DNA of 5,101 nucleotides from an uncultured Clostridia bacterium (lineage in GTDB: Bacteria > Bacillota > Clostridia > Christensenellales > UBA1242), in contig CANDFN010000069.1 in the NCBI GenBank assembly GCA_947384015.1, positions 1 to 5,101 of the forward strand, read 5' to 3'. Positions 1-5,101 of the stretch are shown here, piece by piece. Under the pieces are notes generated by a model, which worked only from the letters and a program-made list of their open reading frames with translations, ran no database searches and was not told where the DNA came from. A program made the translations under genes and the position numbers. How positions within the stretch are numbered: the first letter of the stretch is position 1; every line of letters begins with the position of its first letter.

Positions 1-41
1 TACACACGACACTCTTTCCCTACACGACGCTCTTCCGATCT
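1..41 (+). other. Illumina adapter contamination (non-genomic)
   Basis: Positions 9-41 match, base for base as I recall it, the 33-nt TruSeq read-1 adapter that starts ACACTCTTTCCC and ends GCTCTTCCGATCT. Positions 1-8 may be the end of a P5 or index sequence. Genomic sequence begins at about position 42. Read on the minus strand, the adapter extends the desulfurase frame by the artificial residues DRKSVV and then a stop; these must not be annotated as protein. Basis: sequence seen directly, adapter identity from established knowledge. Confidence 0.97.
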
Positions 42-838
42 ATTTCTTTTAGCAAAGCTTCTTTATGTTTAAAAAAATCTTTTAATTCTATTTTAGATAA
101 AGCACATTCAAAAGAAAGTATTGCCGGTATATTTTCTGTGCCTGAACGCAGAGCCATTTCTTGCCCACCACCTAAAATGAATGCTTTAAATTTTTTTGCA
201 TCTTTTATAAAAAATCCACCAACCCCCTTTGGTCCATTAATCTTATGTGCAGAAATTGTATAATAATCTACACCCAAAGACGCAAGATTTATATTAAGCT
301 TACCTACAGCCTGAACACCATCACTATGCACCAAAATATTTTTATTATATGCCTTTATTTTTTCTGTAATTTTTTTAATATTGTTAATAGCACCTGTTTC
401 GTTGCTAACATGAATTAACGAAACAAATGCAACATCCTTATCTAACATTTGATATAGTTTATCTTCATCAATTCCGCCATTAGAAGTTAGTGGAATAAAC
501 TTTATATTATACCCTTGTTCTAACAAAGATTTTGCCACCTCATAAACAGAACTATGTTCACCACCACCAATTAAATATGTTTTATCTTTTCTTGTAATTG
601 AAGAGCGTAAAATTGAATTATTTGCCTCTGTTGCAGAACCTGTAAAAATAAAAGTAGACCCTATTGTGCATTTAAATTGTTTTATTATGTTAGAACGAGC
701 TGAATCTATTTTTGATTTAATTTCACCAGCAACACCATATAACGCACTTGGGTTGTAAAAGAAATCACTAGCATTATTATAGGTTTCTAATGCTTCTTTA
801 CTAATTTTGGTTGTTGCAGAGTTGTCAAAATATAACAT
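42..838 (-). CDS. Cysteine desulfurase, NifS/IscS type, C-terminus missing (partial)
   Basis: PLP-dependent class V aminotransferase-fold enzyme. The family removes sulfur from L-cysteine as an enzyme persulfide for Fe-S cluster assembly or tRNA thiolation in the cytoplasm. Counting from the ATG at 838, about 265 residues are visible: MLYFDNSATT at the N-terminus (family hallmark), a PLP-phosphate region near GSATEANN (68-74), His95 in GGGEHSSV (ring-stacking position), VSNETGA (144-150), Asp173 and Gln176 in HSDGVQAVGK, the Schiff-base Lys199 in SAHKINGPKG, and RSGTEN (231-236). Family members run to about 380 residues, so the catalytic-Cys loop lies beyond the contig edge. The start at 838 is preferred over an in-frame ATG at 877 because the 13 extra residues fit no family member I know and a promoter lies between the two. 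Neither start has a Shine-Dalgarno sequence. In clostridia such a gene often precedes thiI, but that cannot be seen here. IscS, NifS and SufS-like subtypes cannot be separated with certainty. Confidence 0.93.
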
Positions 839-872
839 AGTATTATTATACCAAATTTTAATAAATTGTAAA
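838..872 (-). promoter_or_regulatory. Sigma-A-type extended -10 promoter, predicted leaderless start of cysteine desulfurase
   Basis: On the minus strand, TTTACA (872-867; 5 of 6 to TTGACA) is followed by a 16-nt spacer ending in TGG and then a perfect TATAAT (850-845), giving a TGnTATAAT extended -10. Seven bases past the -10 is the A of the ATG at 838, the normal distance for a transcription start. No Shine-Dalgarno sequence is present. Seen directly: the motifs and spacing. Inferred: promoter activity and a leaderless mRNA. In AT-rich DNA such matches can arise by chance, but the extended -10 together with the 5-of-6 -35 is better than average. Confidence 0.55.
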
Positions 873-888
873 AACATTTGGCGTTTAT

Positions 889-1530
889 TTATGGAACTAA
901 ATTTAAAGCTTCCCCCAAACTTCCACCATTTAAATACACTTCTGGAACTTTACCTATTATTATACTCTCTGCCAACATAACTTGAATTGAAGAAAATATT
1001 TCAAAAGATTTCACTGGCATAACTATACTAACATGAACATCAACATATAAAAACAAAGTATGTTTTGTCATGTTAATGCCTACGGAATCAAATTCACTAG
1101 AAAATCTACTTGCGACAGCACCTATAGGCACTAATCTTAAATTAATTATTGGTCCACGCCCAATAAAGAAAGGAACTCCAGTAAATGTTCCAACATTAAT
1201 TGGCAGACCATCTTCACCCAAAGTTTCCATTTGTGTTTGAGCCTCGTTTACGATTTCTCGTGATATGCTATTTATTTCATATTGATTGGCAGAAAATGCA
1301 ACAATCTCACCTGAGTTGTTATAGGTTATGTCAATTAAACTATCATAACTGAGTGTGCGATTTATTACTGTGCTTACCGCCATATTTATTGCAGCCTCAG
1401 ACAAGGCTTCTGTTTTTGCTGACGAATAAGTAAATATAACAGGGCTAACAACATTAAAATAATAAACAAACATAGAAACAAAAAGAACAAGAATTAAAAC
1501 TATTCTTAATATAACTGCTCTTTTTTTCAT
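889..1530 (-). CDS. yunB: Sporulation protein YunB family
   Basis: Complete protein of 213 residues, recognised as YunB-like. It has a basic N-terminus (MKKR), one hydrophobic membrane anchor at about residues 7-27, then a domain presumed extracytoplasmic. Family signatures are in the second half: GVPFFIGRGPI (118-128), LVPIGAV (133-139), SEFDSVGINMTKH (145-157), alternating hydrophobic beta-like stretches, a Pro at 172 (IVMPV), and the closing AESIIIGKVPEVYL (187-200). In Bacillus subtilis yunB is a sigma-E-controlled sporulation gene of unknown biochemical role; that is family knowledge, and no sigma-E promoter is convincing here. It lies downstream of spoVAE on the same strand but behind a hairpin terminator, so it is probably a separate unit or fed by read-through. 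The ATG at 1530 has no Shine-Dalgarno sequence. The next in-frame ATG (Met20) would delete most of the anchor, so 1530 is kept. Confidence 0.88.
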   Translation of the reverse strand: MKKRAVILRIVLILVLFVSMFVYYFNVVSPVIFTYSSAKTEALSEAAINMAVSTVINRTLSYDSLIDITYNNSGEIVAFSANQYEINSISREIVNEAQTQMETLGEDGLPINVGTFTGVPFFIGRGPIINLRLVPIGAVASRFSSEFDSVGINMTKHTLFLYVDVHVSIVMPVKSFEIFSSIQVMLAESIIIGKVPEVYLNGGSLGEALNLVP

Positions 1531-1583
1531 ATTATAATTTATTAATCATAAAATGAAATTATATTTAAAGTTAAATATTCTAC

Positions 1584-1615
1584 AAAAAAATTGCAATTTA
1601 TATTGCAATCTTTTT
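1584..1615 (-). terminator. Rho-independent terminator after spoVAE
   Basis: A 7-bp inverted repeat, TTGCAAT / ATTGCAA (1591-1597 and 1602-1608), encloses a 4-nt loop and extends to 8 bp with the A1590-T1609 pair. On the minus strand the stem is followed at once by a run of seven T (complement of 1584-1590), about 10 bp after the spoVAE stop. A run of five T (1611-1615) on the other side could make it weakly bidirectional. The stem has only two G-C pairs, so it may be leaky. Confidence 0.7.
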
Positions 1616-1622
1616 AAACATA

Positions 1623-2003
1623 TTAATGACCTCCTCGTTTACTTTTACTGCTAAATATTAGGGCAAAAATAAACGAGGCAAAAATAGCCATGGCAATACC
1701 ACCCGCACTGGCTGATAACCCACCTGTAAATATACCCAATATGCCATACTCTTTTGTTGCCATAATAGCACCTCTTGCAAGCCCTGCGCCAAAGCCAATA
1801 ATAGGAACACTTGCTCCCGCCTTTGCAAATTCTTTAAACGGAGCATAAACATTAAAAACTTCTAATACCATGCCTATTATTAAAAATAAAACCAATATTC
1901 TAGCTGTTGTTATTTTTGTTCTTATAACCAAAATCTGTGCAAGGAAGCAAATAAATCCGCCTACTAAAAACGATATAACATAATCCCATATATTAATTGC
2001 CAT
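1623..2003 (-). CDS. spoVAE: Stage V sporulation protein AE (SpoVAE/SpoVAEb), DPA channel membrane subunit
   Basis: Complete 126-residue integral membrane protein of the SpoVA complex, which moves Ca-dipicolinic acid across the inner forespore membrane. SpoVAC and SpoVAE are paralogous small membrane subunits. Hydrophobic segments lie at about residues 8-28, 34-52 and 86-118, with family motifs FLVGGFICFLAQ (12-23), the GASVPIIGFGAGLARGA loop (63-79), and GILGIFTGGLSASAGGIA (87-104). The C-terminus is short and basic (SSKSKRGGH). Family length is about 116-125 residues. It starts inside spoVAD (11-nt overlap) with a strong upstream Shine-Dalgarno sequence, which suggests translational coupling. 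It is the last gene of the operon and is followed by a terminator. Confidence 0.96.
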   Translation of the reverse strand: MAINIWDYVISFLVGGFICFLAQILVIRTKITTARILVLFLIIGMVLEVFNVYAPFKEFAKAGASVPIIGFGAGLARGAIMATKEYGILGIFTGGLSASAGGIAMAIFASFIFALIFSSKSKRGGH

Positions 2004-3141
2004 TCTTCACCTCTGCAGCGCTAAGTTTAGTTTTTGCTTTATTTAATGCTTTGCTATTTATATTATTATTTTCTAATATAGATTTGTTGTTTATTTTTGT
2101 TCTTCCCTTTTTACCAAAATCTACTTTAGTAGAATGTTGTTTTTTGTTTGTTGGCACATATTCAAACTCTACAGCATGGGCTATACTAGGAATTGTATCT
2201 CCTTGTTGCGAAGTTGTTGTGCTCATTAGTGCACCTGTAGAAACAAGCAACACACGCTTAAATTCTCCTTTTTTTAATTTAGATAAAATATAAGAATTAA
2301 ATATACTTGCACTGCATCCAGCGCCACTACCACCCATAAAAACTCGCTGAGTTTTATCATACATCATACAACCGCAGTCTTGATAGTTCTTACCTAAAAT
2401 TATTCCATCATTTTCCATAAGATCTATCAAAATTTCGCTACCAAGTTTACCCAAATCTCCAGTTGCTATAAAATCATAATCATTACTTTTTCTCCCCATA
2501 TTTTTTAAATGCTCTTCTATAGTATCACACGCTGCAGGCGCCATGGCTGCACCCATATTATTAACATCCCCAACGCCAAAATCTATTACTTTGCCAAAGG
2601 TAACAGATACCAATCTTACATTAGTGGGTATATTTGAAACAATAGTTGCACCACCGCCAGTTATTGTCCACTGTGCAGTTGGTGGACGTTGGTTACCCAA
2701 TTCTAATGGAAAACGATATTGCCTTTCTGCACTGCTAAAATGAGTGCACGTTGTTGCCAATGAATATTCACAAAGATTATTGTCTACAAATATCCCTGCT
2801 AATGCAAGTGCCTCCGCCATTGTTGCGCAAGCTGAATATAACCCAATAAATGGTAATTCTAATTCCCTTGCAGTATAAGAAGAACTTACAATCTGGTTTA
2901 ACAAATCTCCTCCAAACATAAAATTTATATCTCCAACATTTAATCCAGATTTATCTATTACACCTCTTACAATTTTTTGCAACAATTTACGCTCAGCCTT
3001 TTCAAAGCTTTTTTCTTTTAAAGTATCATCAATTAAAATATAGTCAAAATAGTCCTTTAATGGACCCTTACCCTCTAAGGGACCTACAATACTATAACCT
3101 TCCATTAAATATGTTTTATTTTTAAATTTTATTGTTTGCAT
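1993..3141 (-). CDS. spoVAD: Stage V sporulation protein AD (SpoVAD), DPA-binding thiolase-fold subunit with extra C-terminal tail
   Basis: Soluble, thiolase/ketoacyl-synthase-like component of the SpoVA complex. In Bacillus, SpoVAD binds dipicolinic acid and is needed for DPA uptake into the forespore. The 382 residues include family landmarks: GPLEGKGPLKDYFD (20-33), MFGGDLLNQI (75-84), the LYSACATMAEAL segment with Cys105 (101-112), ATTCTHFSSAERQYRFP (129-145), AQWTITGGGA (156-165), GDVNNMGAAMAPAA (191-204), GGSGAGCSAS (270-279) and STGALMSTTTSQQGDTIPSIAHAV (301-324). The usual length is about 335-340 and the fold normally ends just after AHAV. Here roughly 55 residues follow (328-382), rich in Lys and Asn, low in hydrophobics and probably disordered. 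The gene starts 7 nt after the spoVAC stop and overlaps spoVAE by 11 nt. The body is intact, with no sign of frameshift. Confidence 0.96.
   Translation of the reverse strand: MQTIKFKNKTYLMEGYSIVGPLEGKGPLKDYFDYILIDDTLKEKSFEKAERKLLQKIVRGVIDKSGLNVGDINFMFGGDLLNQIVSSSYTARELELPFIGLYSACATMAEALALAGIFVDNNLCEYSLATTCTHFSSAERQYRFPLELGNQRPPTAQWTITGGGATIVSNIPTNVRLVSVTFGKVIDFGVGDVNNMGAAMAPAACDTIEEHLKNMGRKSNDYDFIATGDLGKLGSEILIDLMENDGIILGKNYQDCGCMMYDKTQRVFMGGSGAGCSASIFNSYILSKLKKGEFKRVLLVSTGALMSTTTSQQGDTIPSIAHAVEFEYVPTNKKQHSTKVDFGKKGRTKINNKSILENNNINSKALNKAKTKLSAAEVKNGN
2007..2014 (-). promoter_or_regulatory. Ribosome binding site of spoVAE
   Basis: On the minus strand AGAGGTGA lies 3 nt before the ATG at 2003, with its GGT core at the usual distance. 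It is inside the last codons of spoVAD, so spoVAE translation can be coupled to spoVAD. Confidence 0.8.
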
Positions 3142-3144
3142 AAT

Positions 3145-3150
3145 TCACCT
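3145..3150 (-). promoter_or_regulatory. Ribosome binding site of spoVAD
   Basis: Minus-strand AGGTGA ends 3 nt before the ATG at 3141. It overlaps the TAG stop of spoVAC (3149-3151), an arrangement that favours re-initiation by ribosomes finishing spoVAC. Confidence 0.75.
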
Positions 3151-3595
3151 ATATAAAAAGCCCTATAAATCCACATATAATTGACCCGACAACTCCACAT
3201 ACAATTACTGGACCTGCTATAGTAAACATCTTTACACATATACCATAAATAACTCCTTCTTTTTTAAACTCTATAGAAGGGCTAGAGATTGAATTAGAAA
3301 ATCCTGTAATTGGAATAACGGAACCAGCGCCACCCCATGCACCAACAACATCGTAAACACCCAATCCTGTAAGGAAGCATGTAATAAATATTATTGTCAT
3401 TAACATACATGTTGTAAGTTCTGATTCTGCTAAATTTGGAAATAAAAACCCATATAAATCAAACAATCCTTGGCCAATGGCACAAATAATACCACCTATT
3501 AAAAAGGCCTTAAAAAGAGAAGGCCAAGCTTTAGTTTTTGGAACTTTAGATTCTACATAAATATTATAATTTGCATTTCTTTGCTCTTTGTTCAT
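3149..3595 (-). CDS. spoVAC: Stage V sporulation protein AC (SpoVAC), DPA channel membrane subunit
   Basis: Complete 148-residue membrane protein, matching the usual family length of about 150. SpoVAC from Bacillus has been described as a mechanosensitive channel; in spores it forms part of the DPA conduit in the inner membrane. The N-terminal 25 residues are polar and cytosolic-looking, followed by AFLIGGIICAIGQGLFDLYG (30-49), a second hydrophobic segment at about 60-78, the strongly conserved loop GLGVYDVVGAWGGAGSVIPITGFSNS (77-102) leading into SPSIEFKKEG (105-114), and a last segment with KMFTIAGPVI (122-131). Six Cys lie in or near the hydrophobic parts (38, 63, 73, 120, 133, 141). It is the first gene of the operon, with a GAGG ribosome site 5 nt upstream of the ATG. 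No spoVAA or spoVAB precedes it, as is usual in clostridia. In Bacillus the operon is sigma-G controlled; I could not find a convincing sigma-G site. Confidence 0.96.
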   Translation of the reverse strand: MNKEQRNANYNIYVESKVPKTKAWPSLFKAFLIGGIICAIGQGLFDLYGFLFPNLAESELTTCMLMTIIFITCFLTGLGVYDVVGAWGGAGSVIPITGFSNSISSPSIEFKKEGVIYGICVKMFTIAGPVIVCGVVGSIICGFIGLFI

Positions 3596-3600
3596 ATTTA

Positions 3601-3604
3601 CCTC
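3601..3604 (-). promoter_or_regulatory. Ribosome binding site of spoVAC
   Basis: Minus-strand GAGG, within TTTGAGGTAAAT, lies 5 nt before the ATG at 3595. It supports that start over any internal Met. Confidence 0.7.
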
Positions 3605-3644
3605 AAACCAATTATTGACAATATTTTTTTATTTATTAATCAAT

Positions 3645-3672
3645 TTTAAAATTTAACTAAATTTGTTATAAA
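3645..3672 (+). promoter_or_regulatory. Candidate extended -10 promoter of the lipoprotein gene
   Basis: TTTAAA (3645-3650; 4 of 6 to TTGACA), a 16-nt spacer and TATAAA (3667-3672) preceded by TGT (3664-3666) form an extended -10 promoter. The predicted start is near 3679, giving a leader of about 36 nt. A perfect TTGACA at 3615-3620 has no good -10 at 16-18 nt. The region is very AT-rich, so this is a candidate only. Confidence 0.4.
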
Positions 3673-3702
3673 TCTAAAAAAAACATCCAAACTAACATTA
3701 AT

Positions 3703-3709
3703 AAAGGAG
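3703..3709 (+). promoter_or_regulatory. Ribosome binding site of the lipoprotein gene
   Basis: AAAGGAG lies 5 nt before the ATG at 3715. It fixes the start and shows that the long open frame is a real gene even though it has no stop inside the window. Confidence 0.85.
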
Positions 3710-3714
3710 TTTAT

Positions 3715-5101
3715 ATGAAAAAAATAATACCAGCTATAGCGCTTTTAGGATTAGGTTTAATAACAAGTGGATGCTCAAATGATAATTCACACACTATTAA
3801 TATTGACAAAGAAATAAAAACTTTTGCCAGCACAGTTAATCAATATACCGATTTAAATGACAACACGGCAAGCCCTGTTTTTAAGAAATATAAGCTATCA
3901 CTTTGTAGTATTGACAACACTACTAATAGTGTATTAGACGCAAATATTACACAATCCGCTGATGAGACTTATGCAAATGAAACAGAGACCAATATTGATA
4001 CAGATAATAATATTATGCTTATTGATGTTGATTTACCAGAAGATAAAGGACCCATTTCAACATATCCAAACAATACTGTAGAAAGCGGTTTAATAAACGA
4101 AAATACTGTAGAGCAAATAGACGAAGATAACACAACCAATAATTCAGTTGAAATAACTAAAGATATATCTACTCTTTATAGCTTAACAGAAGACATAGAC
4201 TCATATAGCGAACAGTATTTAACTTTAAAAGAAAACATAAATTCTGCAATTAAAGATACCGAAAACTTAATTAGCAAAGTAAAAAATGGAGAAATAACGC
4301 TAAACGCAGAACAAAGAATGATGATTTCCAACCAAAGTAAACAGCTAAAACAATTAAGTCAAGAATTATCTCGCTCTACTACTAAACTCAACTTAGAACT
4401 AGTTGACTTAAATGAATTATTACGCACTAATGTAGATACAAACATCTTAACATTAAAATATTTAGCCGTTTTAGATAATCTTGCAAATGGAAATGAAATG
4501 CTAGAAAATGGACTGTCTTCTTTAATACTTATAAATCAAATTTTTAATGCGAATGGAGAAAAAACAATTTCTAACGGTAAATTGATTTATGGTTTTAAAA
4601 AGAAAAATGAACCAGTTGAAATAAAACAATATGATATTAAAGACGGAATTATTGAAGAGAATTTAAATAACAATAACCTTGATAGCCAACCTAAAACACT
4701 TGAAGCTAACGAAGAAACTAACAAAGAGAAAAAATTACAAACCAACATAGATACTTATGGAAATAACTACAGAAATATAGATAGTTTTTTCAATACAGCA
4801 CTTTTAGATAATCAATTTATGTATGGCGGTAATGGTTTTGGGATGAATGGCTTTACTGGCACATACAATCCTTATGTATATAACAATATGGTAAATCAAA
4901 ATACTGAAAATAATCAAACCAATAACCCCAATAATAACCAGCATAATAAATTAAACAATAAAGACAAAAAGAAATTTACAAAAAATATAGACACTTATAA
5001 AAGCAACAAGAACTCAACTTTATCTGCAAAGATAAAAAATTTAAAAGATAGTTTTAAAATAAATAAACAAAAAATAAAAAAACCTAGTTATAAATACGAA
5101 G
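3715..5101 (+). CDS. Asn-rich putative lipoprotein with coiled-coil middle and NIDTY repeats, 3' end missing
   Basis: Not recognised as a named family. The frame is open for 462 codons and runs off the window. It begins with a lipoprotein signal peptide: MKK, a hydrophobic core, and a lipobox ending ITSGC with Cys20 as the lipid-modified residue. Residues 21-142 are polar and rich in Asn, Asp, Glu and Thr, probably a flexible acidic spacer. Residues about 143-285 look mostly helical, with heptad-like hydrophobic spacing (for example LYSLTEDIDSYSEQYLTL and SKQLKQLSQELS), likely a coiled coil or helical bundle. From about 320 it becomes low complexity: NIDTY (344-348), NIDSF (354-358), a Gly/Phe/Tyr/Asn patch (370-391), an Asn-rich run (394-415), then a Lys-rich end with a third NIDTY (424-428). 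There is no Trp. The likely location is the outer face of the cytoplasmic or a forespore membrane. It is divergent from spoVAC across 119 bp, so a sporulation role is possible but unproven. Confidence 0.85.
   Translation, partial: MKKIIPAIALLGLGLITSGCSNDNSHTINIDKEIKTFASTVNQYTDLNDNTASPVFKKYKLSLCSIDNTTNSVLDANITQSADETYANETETNIDTDNNIMLIDVDLPEDKGPISTYPNNTVESGLINENTVEQIDEDNTTNNSVEITKDISTLYSLTEDIDSYSEQYLTLKENINSAIKDTENLISKVKNGEITLNAEQRMMISNQSKQLKQLSQELSRSTTKLNLELVDLNELLRTNVDTNILTLKYLAVLDNLANGNEMLENGLSSLILINQIFNANGEKTISNGKLIYGFKKKNEPVEIKQYDIKDGIIEENLNNNNLDSQPKTLEANEETNKEKKLQTNIDTYGNNYRNIDSFFNTALLDNQFMYGGNGFGMNGFTGTYNPYVYNNMVNQNTENNQTNNPNNNQHNKLNNKDKKKFTKNIDTYKSNKNSTLSAKIKNLKDSFKINKQKIKKPSYKYE

Noticed and set aside
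839..877. In-frame upstream ATG at 877 as the start of the cysteine desulfurase
   Set aside because: It adds 13 residues before the MLYFDNSATT start typical of the family, has no ribosome site, and lies upstream of the predicted -10.
1531..1536. TATAAT immediately before the yunB ATG as a promoter
   Set aside because: It touches the start codon, so transcription would begin inside the coding region. The spacer is almost all A and T and such hexamers are expected by chance.
1548..1581. Sigma-E promoter for yunB (AGAATATT ... CATTTTAT on the minus strand)
   Set aside because: The spacing between the elements is about 18 nt, longer than usual for sigma-E, and the -10 matches only in part. Regulation by sigma-E remains plausible from the Bacillus gene but is not shown by this sequence.
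1658..1852. Alternative-frame minus-strand ORF of 64 codons inside spoVAE
   Set aside because: It overlaps spoVAE in another frame with no start signal; the spoVAE frame carries all the conserved motifs.
1997..2743. Open frames on the plus strand opposite spoVAD (1997-2293 and 2543-2743)
   Set aside because: They lie fully opposite a well-conserved gene, have no ribosome sites, and their products resemble no family. They are antisense shadows.
3611..3639. Sigma-G promoter for spoVAC (TTAATA, 16 nt, CAATAAT on the minus strand)
   Set aside because: The -35 is close to TGAATA but the -10 matches CATACTA poorly, so I could not support it.
3715..5101. Lipoprotein gene as a CRISPR-like or tandem-repeat array, or as a mobile element passenger
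   Set aside because: Repeats are short, degenerate and coding. No terminal inverted repeats, transposase or integrase fragments are visible anywhere in the window.

Overview
The window comes from a low-GC (roughly 30% by eye), endospore-forming member of the Bacillota, most likely a clostridial lineage. The case rests on a compact spoVAC-spoVAD-spoVAE cluster, a YunB-family sporulation gene, AT-rich spacers and AGGAGG-type ribosome binding sites. The first 41 bases are not genomic. Positions 9-41 match the Illumina TruSeq read-1 adapter, so the window begins at the untrimmed end of a short-read contig. The other end also cuts through a gene.

Layout, left to right. (1) 1-41: adapter. (2) 42-838, minus strand: a class V cysteine desulfurase (NifS/IscS type), missing its C-terminal third at the contig edge. 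A good extended -10 promoter sits so close to its ATG that a leaderless mRNA is predicted. (3) 889-1530, minus: YunB-type sporulation protein with one N-terminal membrane anchor. (4) 1584-1615: hairpin plus T-tract terminator closing the spoVA operon. (5) 1623-3595, minus: spoVAC, spoVAD and spoVAE, tightly packed (a 7-nt gap, then an 11-nt overlap), each with a clear Shine-Dalgarno sequence. SpoVAD carries an unusual basic tail of about 55 residues. (6) 3596-3714: divergent intergenic region with a candidate promoter for the rightward gene. (7) 3715-5101, plus: 5'-complete but 3'-truncated gene for a large Asn-rich lipoprotein with a helical/coiled-coil middle and repeated NID(T/S)(Y/F) motifs. 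I cannot assign it to a named family.

How the parts relate. SpoVAC, SpoVAD and SpoVAE are the core of the channel that loads dipicolinic acid into the forespore and releases it at germination. YunB is a sporulation protein of unknown biochemistry. The divergent lipoprotein shares the 119-bp control region with the spoVA operon and may be sporulation-linked, but only its position suggests that. The cysteine desulfurase is a housekeeping sulfur-mobilisation gene with its own promoter. The nearest thing to something undescribed here is the divergent lipoprotein, followed by the SpoVAD tail and the apparent leaderless promoter.
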